Shown: positions 18,820-29,094, counted from the stretch's first letter. The stretch is DNA of 64,000 nt from Pseudomonas botevensis (GCF_019145475.1 NZ_JAHTKI010000010.1:1-64000), one strand, 5' to 3'. The notes: generated by a model not told the origin, from the sequence alone. A program made the numbers and translations.

Positions 18820-18981
18820 CTCCCCCTCACCTCAACCCTCTCCCCCAAGGGGGCGAGGGGGAAGGGGGCCGATCGAGGGCTTTTCAAAATTGGAGTTCAG
18901 CTCGGTATTTCAAGTCGGCGCACCTCGCACCCACAACTCGGTCAGTCCCCTCTCCCTCTTGGAGAGGGTAAGGGAGAAAGA
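18820..18981. repeat. MITE-like element with inverted CT-rich ends
   Basis: The left end CCCCCTCACCTCAACCCTCT and the mirrored right end CTCTCCCTCTTGGAGAGGGT bound about 160 bases. The interior shares TCAAGTCGGCG and GTCAGTCCCCTCTCCC with the element at 6188-6361. It lies between tauA and the downstream end of gshA. Confidence 0.5.
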
Positions 18982-18996
18982 TCCAAAGCCTATCGA

Positions 18997-20580
18997 TCAG
19001 TTGCTGATCGCCAGAATGCTCGCCTGGTACGCCCCGACAAACACGTCGAAATCGCCCACTTCGCTCTGCTCCAGCTCAGCCTGTTGTGCCAGCGACGAGC
19101 GCGCCAGTTCTTCGAACTTCGCCTGTTCATCAGCCGCCAGCGGCTCGCTGCGGAAGAACTCCGCGTGGGCCTTGCTCTGACGCAGGGAGAACTGGGCGAA
19201 GCTTTCCTTGTGTTCGGCCATTGCCGCCAGCACCTGGGCCGATGGCGTCAGGGACGGGTCGCTGACTTTCGCCAGTTGCGCATCGAGGGCCTTGCTGTGG
19301 GCATCACCGCCATGGCTCTGATCCAGCAGCGCGGCGAGCGGGGCGATCTGCTCCAGCAGTTCGCCGGCCCATTGCTTGAGGTCGACCGGTTGACCGTCGC
19401 GCTGCAATTGCAGGCCCGGACGGCGACCTTCCTTGACCACGCTGAGGAAGTTCGACGTGGCGTTGCCGCAACTGGTGTTGGTCAGCAGCGGGCTGTCGTT
19501 GAGCGCGCAGTACAGCAGGAACGCATCGAGGAAGCGCGATTCGGTGACGTCGATGCCCATCGGCAGGAACGGGTTGATGTCCAGGCAACGTACTTCGACG
19601 TACTGGATGCCGCGGGCCATCAGGGCCTGGATCGGCCGTTCGCCGGTGTAGGTCACGCGTTTCGGGCGGATGTTGGAGTAGTACTCGTTTTCGATCTGCA
19701 GGATGTTGGTGTTGAGCTGCACCCACTCGCCATCCTGATGCGTGCCGACTTCTACGTACGGCGCGTAAGGCGTGGCGACGGCCTGGCGCAGGCTGTCGGT
19801 GTAGCTTGCCAGGTCGTTGTAGCACGGCGTCAGGCCGGCCTGGGCGTTGCTCTGGTAACCGAGGTCGCTCATGCGCAGGCTGGTGGCGTACGGCAGGTAC
19901 AGGGTGTCCGGGTCCAGTTGTTCGAGCTGGTGCGGGCGGCCGCGCAGGAAACCCGCGTCCAGCGCCGGCGAGGCACCGAACAGGTACATCAGCAGCCAGC
20001 TGTAGCGACGGAAATTGCGGATCAGCGCGATATAGGACGACGACTGGAAGTCGCGGTCGGTGCCGACGAAGCCTTCGGTCTGCTTGAGCAGCGGCCAGAG
20101 CTTTTCCGGCAGGGAGAAGTTGTAGTGAATCCCGGCAATACATTGCATGGTCTTGCCGTAACGCAGGGCCAGGCCCTTGCGGTAGACGTACTTGAGCTGA
20201 CCGATGTTGGAGGTGCCGTAGTAGGCGATCGGGATGTCTTCCTCGGCCGGTAGCGGGCACGGCATCGACGGACTCCACAGGAATTCGCTGCCGAGCTTGC
20301 TGTAGGCAAAGCGATGAATCTTGTCCAGGCTCGCCAGCGTATCGGCCGGGTCGGGCAGGGCCGGGGTGATGAACTCCAGCAGCGACTCGGAATAGTCGGT
20401 GGTGATCTGTTCGTTGGTCAGTGCGGAACCCAGGCTTTCCGGGTGCGGCGTTTGCGCCAGACGACCCTCGCCGGTCACGCGCAGGCATTCACGTTCGATG
20501 CCGTGCAGGCACTGCTCAAGCAGGGAGAGGTTGGCGCGCTCACCGAGCAGAGCCAGGCGGCGGTTGAGAAGTTCGCTCAA
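18997..20580 (-). CDS. gshA: Glutamate--cysteine ligase
   Basis: A 527-residue gamma-glutamylcysteine synthetase that catalyses the first step of glutathione synthesis. Family marks include [22 protein letters not shown], and the [12 protein letters not shown] segment near residue 330. I start at a TTG (20580) that yields [13 protein letters not shown], with AAGGA at good spacing. A GTG five codons upstream is the alternative. The length fits the pseudomonad enzyme. It is transcribed alone. Confidence 0.93.
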   Translation of the reverse strand: MSELLNRRLALLGERANLSLLEQCLHGIERECLRVTGEGRLAQTPHPESLGSALTNEQITTDYSESLLEFITPALPDPADTLASLDKIHRFAYSKLGSEFLWSPSMPCPLPAEEDIPIAYYGTSNIGQLKYVYRKGLALRYGKTMQCIAGIHYNFSLPEKLWPLLKQTEGFVGTDRDFQSSSYIALIRNFRRYSWLLMYLFGASPALDAGFLRGRPHQLEQLDPDTLYLPYATSLRMSDLGYQSNAQAGLTPCYNDLASYTDSLRQAVATPYAPYVEVGTHQDGEWVQLNTNILQIENEYYSNIRPKRVTYTGERPIQALMARGIQYVEVRCLDINPFLPMGIDVTESRFLDAFLLYCALNDSPLLTNTSCGNATSNFLSVVKEGRRPGLQLQRDGQPVDLKQWAGELLEQIAPLAALLDQSHGGDAHSKALDAQLAKVSDPSLTPSAQVLAAMAEHKESFAQFSLRQSKAHAEFFRSEPLAADEQAKFEELARSSLAQQAELEQSEVGDFDVFVGAYQASILAISN

Positions 20581-20738
20581 TTTGGATTCCTTCACGCGTC
20601 AGTCGCCCCAATATGGGGGTGGGCAGGACGGTCTACAAGGGTGAAGTTGAAACTGGCGTTTTCGCCTGGTTTTCGGGCCATGAAAGCCCCATTTGAAACG
20701 CCAACTTCAGTCCCTGAATCTGGCTGACGCAGGCGAAT

Positions 20739-20758
20739 TGTGGGAGTTGACTCCCACA
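20739..20758. repeat. Short perfect hairpin (TGTGGGAG/CTCCCACA)
   Basis: Eight-base perfect arms around TTGA form a minimal REP-derived palindrome in the gap between the thioesterase stop and gshA. The same arms recur at 55506-55528. Confidence 0.5.
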
Positions 20759-20815
20759 GCAAATCCCGACGCTGCGGTCACAGCGCCGAAATTAACTCAA
20801 AATGATGAACAACAT

Positions 20816-21199
20816 CTACAGGACAGCGAACGTGCCTTGTGCTTTTGCGACCAGTTTGTCGCCCTGCATCACGTCGGCCTCGACCACCAGCGTGCGGCGG
20901 CCCGGGTGAATCACCCGCGCCGTACACATCACCTCGCCGTCTTCGACGGCGCGGATGTAGTTGATCTTGCATTCGATGGTCGCGCTCTGCTGGTCAAAGC
21001 CGTGGGTGCTGGAACAGGCCAGCCCCATGGCGATGTCCACCAGACTGAACAGCGCGCCGCCATGCAGCTTGTTGCCGCGATTGCGCAATTGCGGTTCCAG
21101 CGCCAGGGCGACTTGCGCCACCCCGGTTTCCAGGCTGTGCAGGCGGCAGCCCAACAGCTTGAAGAACGCGCTCTCGACGAGCCCGGCCGGAATGTCCAT
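20816..21199 (-). CDS. Hotdog-fold thioesterase (PaaI/YiiD-like)
   Basis: A 127-residue hotdog protein. The segment NKLHGGALFSLVDIAMGLA (about residues 42-60) carries the HGG motif of PaaI-type acyl-CoA thioesterases. Its ATG overlaps the tex stop by one base (TGATG), so it is translationally coupled to tex. The substrate is unknown. Confidence 0.82.
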   Translation of the reverse strand: MDIPAGLVESAFFKLLGCRLHSLETGVAQVALALEPQLRNRGNKLHGGALFSLVDIAMGLACSSTHGFDQQSATIECKINYIRAVEDGEVMCTARVIHPGRRTLVVEADVMQGDKLVAKAQGTFAVL

Positions 21200-23523
21200 C
21201 AACGTTTTTTCAACTGCTTGGCGTTGGCGAACAGCGAAGCCATGGCGTTGTTCGCCGGAGCGGCGGTCGCGGTTTCCTTGCGCGGGGCGTTGTTCGACGA
21301 CTGACGCGGCGCCGAACCCGGACGCGAGCCACGGGCACCGTCGACTTTCTCGCCCGGCGTGTCGCTCATGCGCATCGACAGGCCGACGCGTTTGCGTGGA
21401 ATGTCGACTTCCATGACCTTGACCTTCACCACGTCGCCGGCCTTCACCGCTTCGCGCGGATCCTTGATGAATTTCTCCGACAGCGCCGAGATGTGTACCA
21501 GACCATCCTGATGCACGCCGATGTCGACGAATGCGCCGAACGCGGTCACGTTGGTCACCACGCCTTCGAGGATCATCCCCGGTTGCAAGTCCTTCAAGTC
21601 CTCGACGCCTTCCTGGAACTCGGCGGTCTTGAATTCCGGACGCGGGTCGCGACCCGGTTTTTCCAGTTCTTGCAGGATGTCGGTGACGGTGGGCAGACCG
21701 AAGGTCTCGTCGGTGAATTTCTTCGGATCCAGACGCTTGAGGAACCCGGCGTCACCGATCAGCGAGCGAATGTCGCGGTCGGTTTCGGCGGCGATGCGCT
21801 GCACCAGCGGATAGGCTTCCGGGTGGACCGCCGAGGAATCCAGCGGGTTCTCGCCGTTCATCACGCGCAGGAAGCCGGCCGCCTGTTCGAAGGTTTTTTC
21901 GCCCAGACGCGCGACTTTCTTCAACGCGGCGCGGGTCTTGAACGCACCGTGTTCGTCGCGGTGGGTGACGATGTTCTGTGCCAGGGTCGCGTTGAGGCCG
22001 GAGATCCGCGCCAGCAGCGCCACCGATGCGGTATTCACGTCCACGCCCACGGCGTTCACGCAGTCCTCGACCACGGCATCCAGGCCGCGCGCCAGTTTCA
22101 GCTGCGAGACGTCGTGCTGGTACTGACCGACGCCGATGGATTTCGGATCGATCTTCACCAACTCCGCCAGTGGATCCTGCAGGCGACGGGCGATGGACAC
22201 CGCGCCACGGATCGACACGTCCAGGTCCGGGAACTCCTTGGCCGCCAGTTCCGATGCCGAATACACCGATGCGCCGGCCTCGGAGACCATGACCTTGGTC
22301 ATTTTCAACGCTGGGTATTTTTTGATCAGTTCGATCGCCAGCTTGTCGGTTTCACGGCTGGCGGTGCCGTTGCCGATGGCGATCAGGTCGACCGAATGCT
22401 TGGCGCACAGGGCGGCCAGAATGGCGATGGTCTGATCCCACTTGTTGTGCGGCACGTGCGGGTAAACGGTGGCGTGATCCAGCAGTTTGCCGGTGGAGTC
22501 GACCACGGCCACCTTGCAGCCGGTACGCAGGCCCGGGTCGAGGCCCAGGGTCGCGCGCGGGCCGGCCGGAGCGGCCAGCAGCAGGTCGTGCAGGTTGTGG
22601 GCGAAAACGTTGATCGCCTCGGTTTCGGCGCCGTCACGCAGCTCGCCGAGCAGGTCGGTTTCCAGGTGGGTGTAGAGCTTGACCTTCCAGGTCCAGCGCA
22701 CCACTTCGCCGAGCCATTTGTCGGCGGCGCGGTTCTGGTTCTGGATGCCGACGTGCTGGCCGATCATGCCTTCGCAGGGGTGCAGAGTGCCCGGCAGTTC
22801 TTCGCCGACTTTCAGCGCGGAGCTGAGGATACCTTCGTTGCGGCCACGGAAAATCGCCAGGGCGCGGTGCGACGGCATGCTTTTCAGCGGTTCGTCGTGT
22901 TCGAAGTAATCGCGGAACTTGGCGCCTTCTTCTTCCTTGCCGGCGATCACGCGGGCGCTGAGCGTGGCTTCCTGTTTCAGGTAGTTGCGCAGTTTATCCA
23001 GCAGGTTGGCGTCTTCGGCGAAGCGCTCCATGAGGATGTATTTGGCGCCTTCGAGGGCGGCCTTGACGTCGGCCACGTCTTTTTCGGCGTCGATGAAGCG
23101 CGCGGCTTCGGCTTCCGGGGCCAGGCTCGGGTCGTTGAACAGACCGTCGGCCAGCTCGCCGAGGCCGGCTTCCAGGGCGATCTGGCCCTTGGTGCGGCGC
23201 TTCTGCTTGTACGGCAGGTACAAGTCTTCGAGGCGGGTCTTGGTGTCGGCGAGTTTGATTTCGCGCTCCAGCTCGGGCGTGAGCTTGCCCTGCTCCTGGA
23301 TGCTGGCGAGGATGCTGATACGCCGTTCGTCGAGTTCTCGCAGGTAGCGCAGACGTTCTTCCAGATGACGCAACTGAGTGTCATCGAGGCTGCCGGTCAC
23401 TTCTTTCCGGTAACGGGCGATGAAGGGAACGGTAGAGCCTTCATCGAGTAGCGCGACGGCCGCTTCGACCTGTTGCGGGCGTACGCCGAGTTCCTCGGCG
23501 ATGCGGCTGTTGATGCTGTCCAT
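21199..23523 (-). CDS. tex: Transcription accessory protein Tex
   Basis: A 774-residue RNA-binding protein with a helical N-terminal region, a YqgF-like nuclease fold ([18 protein letters not shown], about residues 328-345), a helix-hairpin-helix region ([18 protein letters not shown]) and a C-terminal S1 domain (about 650-720, including [20 protein letters not shown]). The start [13 protein letters not shown] is chosen within a longer frame. A basic, alanine-rich tail follows the S1 domain. It acts on transcription or RNA turnover in the cytoplasm. Confidence 0.95.
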   Translation of the reverse strand: MDSINSRIAEELGVRPQQVEAAVALLDEGSTVPFIARYRKEVTGSLDDTQLRHLEERLRYLRELDERRISILASIQEQGKLTPELEREIKLADTKTRLEDLYLPYKQKRRTKGQIALEAGLGELADGLFNDPSLAPEAEAARFIDAEKDVADVKAALEGAKYILMERFAEDANLLDKLRNYLKQEATLSARVIAGKEEEGAKFRDYFEHDEPLKSMPSHRALAIFRGRNEGILSSALKVGEELPGTLHPCEGMIGQHVGIQNQNRAADKWLGEVVRWTWKVKLYTHLETDLLGELRDGAETEAINVFAHNLHDLLLAAPAGPRATLGLDPGLRTGCKVAVVDSTGKLLDHATVYPHVPHNKWDQTIAILAALCAKHSVDLIAIGNGTASRETDKLAIELIKKYPALKMTKVMVSEAGASVYSASELAAKEFPDLDVSIRGAVSIARRLQDPLAELVKIDPKSIGVGQYQHDVSQLKLARGLDAVVEDCVNAVGVDVNTASVALLARISGLNATLAQNIVTHRDEHGAFKTRAALKKVARLGEKTFEQAAGFLRVMNGENPLDSSAVHPEAYPLVQRIAAETDRDIRSLIGDAGFLKRLDPKKFTDETFGLPTVTDILQELEKPGRDPRPEFKTAEFQEGVEDLKDLQPGMILEGVVTNVTAFGAFVDIGVHQDGLVHISALSEKFIKDPREAVKAGDVVKVKVMEVDIPRKRVGLSMRMSDTPGEKVDGARGSRPGSAPRQSSNNAPRKETATAAPANNAMASLFANAKQLKKR

Positions 23524-23882
23524 AAAACCACCTGACAAATTGTGAAAGCAGGCTCGCGGGCTCGTAAATAAAGGCCCGGAGTCTGGTTGAGCGGCTTGAT
23601 GATTGCCGCTGCCTGGGCCAAGAGGCACCCCATTGACCCGTGAAATCGAACAATTACTGCGCGGGCCATAAAAGAAAAAGCGGCCACCTGCGGTAACGAT
23701 TCAGACGTTGCCTGACACAAAACGCCGCGCATTATAACCAGCGTTCTGTCATTCGGGGGCGACACAGTCTGTAGGCACAAACCCCTGTTTTCTGGCAGTG
23801 AAGGAAAAATCTGCTAACAATGCACACGGTGCGTATAACGGCAGCTACGCCATAATGCGCGCCGAGCTAAAAGGAGCATCCA
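23524..23882. other. Divergent promoter region between tex and ompR
   Basis: This gene-free 359-base interval should carry both divergent promoters. On the minus strand a TTATAATG -10-like word lies at about 23732-23739. On the plus strand CATAATGCG lies at about 23850, followed by the ompR ribosome binding site AAAGGAGC. I see no repeat or RNA gene in it. Confidence 0.4.
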
Positions 23883-24623
23883 ATGAGCAGCACTGCACAA
23901 ACTGCTGAAGGCGAAAAAATTCTCATCGTTGACGACGATCCGGGGCTGAGCAGCCTGCTGGAACGCTTTTTCGTCAGCAAGGGCTATCGTGCCCGTGCCG
24001 TACCGAACACCGAGCAGATGGATCGTCTGCTGTCGCGTGAAGTCTTCAATCTGGTCGTCCTCGACCTGATGCTGCCGGGCGAGGATGGCCTGACCGCCTG
24101 CCGTCGTCTGCGCAGCGCGAACAACCAGATTCCGATCATCATGCTCACCGCCAAGGGCGACGAGCTGAGCCGTATCAAGGGGCTGGAGCTGGGTGCCGAC
24201 GACTACCTGGCCAAACCGTTCAACCCGGACGAGCTGATGGCTCGGGTCAAGGCTGTCCTGCGTCGTCAGGCCCCACCGGTGCCGGGCGCACCGGGCAGCG
24301 AAGACGAAAACGTCACCTTCGGTGATTACGTGTTGTCCCTGGCGACCCGTGAACTGAAGCGCGGCGACGAAGTACACATGCTCACCACCGGCGAGTTTGC
24401 GGTACTCAAGGCGCTGGTGATGAACGCTCGCCAGCCGCTGACCCGCGACAAGCTGATGAATCTGGCCCGTGGCCGCGAGTGGGATGCCCTGGAGCGTTCC
24501 ATCGACGTGCAGATTTCCCGTCTGCGCCGGATGATCGAGCCTGATCCGTCGAAACCGCGCTACATCCAGACTGTCTGGGGCGTGGGCTACGTGTTCGTAC
24601 CGGATGGCAACTCCACCAAGTAA
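23883..24623 (+). CDS. ompR: Two-component response regulator OmpR (AmgR-like)
   Basis: A 246-residue regulator with an N-terminal receiver domain (acidic pair VDDD near residue 18, phosphoacceptor aspartate in VVLDLMLPGEDG, lysine in YLAKPF) and a C-terminal winged helix (about 145-240, RYIQTVWGVGYVF). The start ATG follows AAAGGAG. In P. aeruginosa the orthologue is AmgR, which governs envelope stress and aminoglycoside tolerance. envZ follows after a 105-base gap that carries a REP pair. Confidence 0.95.
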   Translation: MSSTAQTAEGEKILIVDDDPGLSSLLERFFVSKGYRARAVPNTEQMDRLLSREVFNLVVLDLMLPGEDGLTACRRLRSANNQIPIIMLTAKGDELSRIKGLELGADDYLAKPFNPDELMARVKAVLRRQAPPVPGAPGSEDENVTFGDYVLSLATRELKRGDEVHMLTTGEFAVLKALVMNARQPLTRDKLMNLARGREWDALERSIDVQISRLRRMIEPDPSKPRYIQTVWGVGYVFVPDGNSTK

Positions 24624-24632
24624 TTGGTGATT

Positions 24633-24711
24633 TGTAGGAGCGGGTCTGGCTGGCCGTTGCGCAATGCCAGACTCGCAATCCGCAATATGCGAGCATTGCT
24701 CGCTCCTGCAA
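24633..24711. repeat. REP-like inverted pair inside the ompR-envZ gap
   Basis: TGTAGGAGCG (24633-24642) and CGCTCCTGCA (24701-24710) form the outer arms. Inside, GTCTGGC and GCCAGAC make a second stem. The element almost fills the space between ompR and envZ, so any common transcript must read through it. Confidence 0.6.
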
Positions 24712-24728
24712 GTGTGTAGCGGTTATCC

Positions 24729-26042
24729 ATGAAAACCCCCGTCTGGTTCCCCCAAAGTTTTTTCTCCCGCACCCTCTGGCTGGTGCTCATCGTCGTGCTG
24801 TTTTCCAAGGCGCTGACCCTGGTTTATCTGTTGATGAACGAGGACGTGCTGGTGGATCGCCAATACAGCCACGGCGTCGCCCTGACGCTGCGTGCCTATT
24901 GGGCCGCCGATGAAGAAAACCGCGCCAAGATCGCTGATGCCGCGACCCTGATCCGGGTGGTCGGTGCCGGCGTGCCGGAAGGCGAACAGCACTGGCCGTA
25001 CAGCGAGATCTACCAGCGGCAGATGCAGGCGGAGCTGGGCGCCGATACGGAAGTCCGGTTACGCATGCACTCGCCACCGGCGCTGTGGGTTCGCGCCCCG
25101 AGCCTGGGCGATGGCTGGCTGAAAGTGCCGCTGTATCCGCACCCGCTGCGCGGCCAGAAAATCTGGAACGTGCTCGGCTGGTTCCTCGCCATTGGCCTGC
25201 TGTCCACCGCGTCGGCGTGGATCTTCGTCAGCCAGCTCAACCAACCGTTGAAACGCCTGGTGTACGCCGCACGGCAACTCGGCCAGGGCCGCAGCGTGCG
25301 TCTGCCGATCAGCGACACCCCCAGTGAAATGACCGAGGTTTACCGCGCGTTCAACCAGATGGCCGAGGACGTCGAGCAGGCCGGGCGGGAACGTGAACTG
25401 ATGCTTGCCGGGGTTTCCCACGACCTGCGCACACCGCTGACCCGCTTGCGCTTGTCGCTGGAGCTGATGGGCGATCGCACCGACCTGACCGACGATATGG
25501 TCCGCGACATCGAGGACATGGACGCGATTCTCGACCAGTTCCTGGCGTTCATTCGCGACGGTCGTGATGAATCGGTAGAAGAGGTGGACCTCAGCGATCT
25601 GGTGCGTGAAGTCGCGGCGCCGTACAACCAGAGCGAAGAAAAGGTTCGCCTGCGTCTGGAGCCGATCCAGCCGTTTCCGCTGCGTCGGGTGTCCATGAAA
25701 CGCCTGCTGAACAACCTGATCGGCAACGCCTTGCACCATGCGGGCAGCGGCGTCGAGGTGGCGGCTTATGTGTCCGGTGATACCAGTGCGCCGTATGTGG
25801 TGCTGAGCGTGATGGACCGTGGCGCCGGGATCGACCCTTCGGAACTGGAGGCGATTTTCAACCCGTTCACCCGTGGCGACCGTGCCCGGGGCGGGAAGGG
25901 CACCGGGCTGGGACTGGCCATCGTGAAGCGGATCGCTTCGATGCATGGCGGCAATGTCGAGTTGCGTAACCGCTCGGGCGGTGGGCTGGAAGCGCGGGTG
26001 AGATTGCCGCTTGGGTTGATGCTTCCTCGGGATGCGGTGTAA
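24729..26042 (+). CDS. envZ: Sensor histidine kinase EnvZ (AmgS-like)
   Basis: A 437-residue inner-membrane kinase with two transmembrane segments (about 14-36 and 153-175), a periplasmic sensor domain between, a HAMP linker, and the phosphoacceptor histidine in GVSHDLRTPLTRLRLSLELM (about residues 228-247). The ATPase boxes NLIGNALHHA (N box) and DRGAGIDPSE (G1 box) follow, with GKGTGLGLAIVKRI (G2). It phosphorylates the OmpR partner upstream. Confidence 0.94.
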   Translation: MKTPVWFPQSFFSRTLWLVLIVVLFSKALTLVYLLMNEDVLVDRQYSHGVALTLRAYWAADEENRAKIADAATLIRVVGAGVPEGEQHWPYSEIYQRQMQAELGADTEVRLRMHSPPALWVRAPSLGDGWLKVPLYPHPLRGQKIWNVLGWFLAIGLLSTASAWIFVSQLNQPLKRLVYAARQLGQGRSVRLPISDTPSEMTEVYRAFNQMAEDVEQAGRERELMLAGVSHDLRTPLTRLRLSLELMGDRTDLTDDMVRDIEDMDAILDQFLAFIRDGRDESVEEVDLSDLVREVAAPYNQSEEKVRLRLEPIQPFPLRRVSMKRLLNNLIGNALHHAGSGVEVAAYVSGDTSAPYVVLSVMDRGAGIDPSELEAIFNPFTRGDRARGGKGTGLGLAIVKRIASMHGGNVELRNRSGGGLEARVRLPLGLMLPRDAV

Positions 26043-26101
26043 CCCTCTCCCTCATCGGAGCGCCGCCCGCCCTCTCCCTGCGGGAGAGGGGCAGGGTGAG
26101 G
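26043..26101. repeat. CT-rich inverted repeat between convergent genes
   Basis: CCCTCTCCCTCATCGGAGC and GCCCTCTCCCTGCGGGAGAG followed by GGGCAGGGTGAGG form nested stems between the ends of envZ and rimK. It belongs to the CCCTCTCCC family seen at 189, 6188 and 18820 and could act as a bidirectional terminator. Confidence 0.5.
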
Positions 26102-26107
26102 CGGCTC

Positions 26108-27013
26108 TTAGCCTTTGCCTTTGGTCCGGGTCATATTCGGGCCGCCATTCTTCTCAAGGTGTTCGATGATGATCCCCGCCACATTCTTCCCGGTGGTGGT
26201 CTCGATCCCTTCCAGGCCCGGTGACGAGTTCACCTCCATCACCAGCGGCCCGTGGTTGGAGCGCAGGATATCCACGCCCGCTACCGTCAGCCCCATCACC
26301 TTGGCCGCGCGCAACGCGGTCATGCGTTCTTCCGGGGTGATCTTGATCAGGCTGGCGCTGCCGCCACGGTGCAGGTTGGAGCGGAATTCACCCGGTTTGG
26401 CCTGGCGTTTCATCGCCGCGATCACCTTGTCGCCGACCACGAAGCAGCGGATGTCCGCGCCACCCGCTTCCTTGATGTATTCCTGAACCATGATGTTCTG
26501 CTTCAGGCCCATGAACGCCTCGATCACCGACTCCGCCGCCGTCGCGGTTTCGCACAGCACCACGCCGATGCCCTGGGTGCCTTCCAGCACCTTGATCACC
26601 AGCGGCGCGCCGTTGACCATGTCGATCAGGTCGGGAATGTCGTCCGGCGAGTGGGCGAAACCGGTCACCGGCAGGCCGATACCCCGGCGCGACAGCAGTT
26701 GCAGCGAACGCAGTTTGTCCCGCGAGCGGGCGATGGCCACCGATTCGTTGAGCGGAAAAACCCCCATCATTTCGAACTGGCGCAACACCGCGCAGCCATA
26801 AAACGTCACCGACGCGCCGATCCGCGGAATCACCGCATCGAAACCCTCCAGCGGCTTGCCCCGGTAGTGGATCTGCGGCTTGTGGCTGGCGATGTTCATA
26901 TAGGCGCGCAAGGTGTCGATCACCACCATTTCATGCCCGCGTTCGGTGCCGGCTTCGACCAGACGACGGGTGGAATACAGACGCGGATTGCGCGACAGCA
27001 CAGCGATCTTCAT
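26108..27013 (-). CDS. rimK: Ribosomal protein S6--L-glutamate ligase RimK
   Basis: A 301-residue ATP-grasp enzyme that adds glutamates to the C-terminus of S6 and so changes ribosome composition and translation. ATP-grasp features include [15 protein letters not shown] and [20 protein letters not shown]. In P. fluorescens RimK influences motility, virulence and c-di-GMP responses, as I recall from published work. Its ATG overlaps the upstream rimB stop by 4 bases (ATGA). Confidence 0.93.
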   Translation of the reverse strand: MKIAVLSRNPRLYSTRRLVEAGTERGHEMVVIDTLRAYMNIASHKPQIHYRGKPLEGFDAVIPRIGASVTFYGCAVLRQFEMMGVFPLNESVAIARSRDKLRSLQLLSRRGIGLPVTGFAHSPDDIPDLIDMVNGAPLVIKVLEGTQGIGVVLCETATAAESVIEAFMGLKQNIMVQEYIKEAGGADIRCFVVGDKVIAAMKRQAKPGEFRSNLHRGGSASLIKITPEERMTALRAAKVMGLTVAGVDILRSNHGPLVMEVNSSPGLEGIETTTGKNVAGIIIEHLEKNGGPNMTRTKGKG

Positions 27014-27489
27014 GCAACACCTGTGGAGGAGGTAGATACCGGGAACACCGGCTTGTCTTGTACATATTTGATGCCCGGATTGACCACCAACTGGCCATCG
27101 ATCAGGGCTTTGGAGCCGAGCAGCAGGCGATAGCGCATGGACTTGCGGCAGGCGAGGGTGAACTCGACCGGCCAGACCCGATCACCGAGGGCCAGGGTGG
27201 TGCTGATCACATAGCGCACCTGGGCCTGGCCGTTGGAACTCTTGATGGTTTTGCGCGTGACCAGCGGTGCTTCGCAACGCCGGTGACGCAACTGCACCAC
27301 GGTGCCCAGGTGCGCGGTGAAACGCACCCACTTCTCGCCATCGCGCTCGAACGGCTCGATGTCGGTGGCGTGGAGGCTGGAGGTGCTGGCGCCGGTGTCG
27401 ATTTTTGCCCGAAGGCCCGCGACTCCCAGATCCGGAAGCGCCACCCACTCGCGCAGACCGACAACGGTCAAATGGTCAAATGTCTTCAA
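27010..27489 (-). CDS. rimB: RimB-type retropepsin-like protease (zinc protease family)
   Basis: About 159 residues from [15 protein letters not shown]. The aspartic-protease-like motif [14 protein letters not shown] (about residues 27-40) is clear; the family is often called ATP-dependent zinc protease, DUF615 or RloA2. It overlaps rimK and in P. fluorescens acts with it. The start is uncertain: there is no ATG near the conserved N-terminus, so I use TTG 27489. The frame is open to an ATG at 27627, but that extension uses rare codons (TTA, AGG, GTA) and lies in a promoter-like region. TTG 27501 is another option. Confidence 0.82.
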   Translation of the reverse strand: MKTFDHLTVVGLREWVALPDLGVAGLRAKIDTGASTSSLHATDIEPFERDGEKWVRFTAHLGTVVQLRHRRCEAPLVTRKTIKSSNGQAQVRYVISTTLALGDRVWPVEFTLACRKSMRYRLLLGSKALIDGQLVVNPGIKYVQDKPVFPVSTSSTGVA

Positions 27490-27706
27490 AAAAATGCTCA
27501 ACCGTGGCAACCGCTCAGCCCGCACGAGGCCGGATTCGCGGTATTCACGCAGAATAATGGTTAAAAGGCGAACGATATCTACAGCCCGGATGGCCCGCCT
27601 CTGAGGCTGGCGCCGGAATGCACGCATTGTAATCCGGGACGGCGCAATTCATGGCACGACAGAAACGGTAGTACAGTTCACCAATATTTCAGAATGAGGA
27701 AATTCC

Positions 27707-28114
27707 ATGGCACAAAAAAGCGAAGAGGACGACAAGGTCCGTCTCGATAAATGGCTGTGGGCTGCGCGTTTTTATAAAACACGCGCATTGGCCAAAGCCG
27801 CGATCGAGAGTGGCAAGGTGCATTGTCGAGGGGAACGCTGCAAGCCTGGCAAAGAGCCACGGGTTGGCGATGAATTCGAGATTCGTACCGGTTTCGACGT
27901 GCGTACGGTGAGAGTCGAAGCCTTGTCGATCGTGCGTCGTGGCGCGCCGGAAGCGCAGACGTTGTACGCAGAAACTGAAGCCAGCATCACCAAGCGCGAA
28001 GCAGCCGCGGCGATGCGCAAGGCGGGCGCATTGGGCGTCAGCACCGATGGCAAGCCGAGCAAGAAGCAGCGGCGGGACCTGTTTAAATTTCGTGGGAACA
28101 GCAGCGGCGAGTAG
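27707..28114 (+). CDS. hslR: Heat-shock protein 15, S4-domain RNA-binding protein
   Basis: A 135-residue protein with an N-terminal S4 domain (VRLDKWLWAARFYKTRALAK, about residues 11-30) and a basic tail. Hsp15 binds free 50S subunits that carry stalled nascent chains and helps recycle them. The start ATG follows TGAGGA. Divergent from rimB, and near hslO as in other pseudomonads. Confidence 0.92.
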   Translation: MAQKSEEDDKVRLDKWLWAARFYKTRALAKAAIESGKVHCRGERCKPGKEPRVGDEFEIRTGFDVRTVRVEALSIVRRGAPEAQTLYAETEASITKREAAAAMRKAGALGVSTDGKPSKKQRRDLFKFRGNSSGE

Positions 28115-28189
28115 AGCGGTTGTCTCTGCGTTGTCAGTGCCAATGCTTTTGCGGGCAGGCCCACTGGCTTGCCCGCAAGCAGCGCTGGA

Positions 28190-28990
28190 TCAGAGGCTAC
28201 GCACCACACTCATGCGCGAAACCAGCGGAAACTTGCCCAGCAAGCCGAAAATCGGTGCGGACGCCTTCAGCCAGAAATTCGCCGCGTGAAAGGCAAACGG
28301 CGTGTAGTAACCCCAGCCCAATGCCCACACCGCCAGCAGCATGCCGCCGATGTAATCGTCCTGACCCCAGTGCGCGCCGGCCACCAGGCGCGGCAGCATG
28401 AACAGCAACGCCAGGCCCCAGACCGTGAGGAACTGGCCCAGGGTACGGCTGAAACCCCCCATGAACAGCGCCCAGATCAACAGTACCGAAGCGTGATCGC
28501 CGGGGAAGCTCTGGCTCGAGCGGTCTTTCAGCTCCCAGGTTTTCTCCAGATGCGGGAAATAGTCACTGATATGCACCGCACCTTCGAGCACCATCGACGG
28601 GCTGCTGTGCTGCCAGTTCATGTAGTCGGCAAATTTGGAAAACAGCGCGCGGATCACCACCATCAGCAGCAGGATCGACAGAAAACCGAAAAAGGCGCGG
28701 CGTACATCGATCGCCTTGAAGACCCAGTCACCCTTGATCAGCAGTGTCAGCAGGATCAGTCCGACCACGATGTCGAACGGGCGCAGACTTGCAATTGCCC
28801 AGATGTGGAGCCATATGGGGTTGCTGGCCAGAGGCGCATTGAGTGAGCGGAACAGCCACTCGTCGAAAATCACACACAGCATCTGGCCCGTAGGCCATAA
28901 CCAGAAGGCCAGCAGTGCCAATGGCACCACGTTGCAGAGAACCAGCCGGCCGAGGTTCCACCTTGATTGGAACAAACCCGGATTGTTCAT
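28190..28990 (-). CDS. PAP2-family membrane phosphatase
   Basis: A 266-residue protein with about six membrane spans. The PAP2 motifs are KDRSSQSFPGDHASVLL (about residues 159-175, including the PGDH form of PSGH) and RLVAGAHWGQDDYIGG (about 203-218), which hold the catalytic histidines. The start MNNPGLFQSRW follows GGGAGGC; the frame runs further upstream. It could dephosphorylate undecaprenyl pyrophosphate or lipid A, as PgpB/LpxT relatives do. The substrate cannot be read. Divergent from hslO. Confidence 0.85.
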   Translation of the reverse strand: MNNPGLFQSRWNLGRLVLCNVVPLALLAFWLWPTGQMLCVIFDEWLFRSLNAPLASNPIWLHIWAIASLRPFDIVVGLILLTLLIKGDWVFKAIDVRRAFFGFLSILLLMVVIRALFSKFADYMNWQHSSPSMVLEGAVHISDYFPHLEKTWELKDRSSQSFPGDHASVLLIWALFMGGFSRTLGQFLTVWGLALLFMLPRLVAGAHWGQDDYIGGMLLAVWALGWGYYTPFAFHAANFWLKASAPIFGLLGKFPLVSRMSVVRSL

Positions 28991-29094
28991 AAAATGCCTC
29001 CCATGGCTAAACATCGGCACCAAAAAGAGTGCCAAGAACCGCAAATTTTCATGCTTTGTAACCATTTTGTCATCAAATTCAGATACCCAGACCT

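Noticed and set aside
21493..23451. 652-codon plus-strand open frame opposite tex
   Set aside because: Lies wholly antisense to tex, has no ribosome binding site and encodes a composition typical of GC-rich shadow frames.
23524..23882. Possible RNA gene between tex and ompR
   Set aside because: No terminator or conserved RNA structure could be identified; the region is adequately explained as a divergent promoter.
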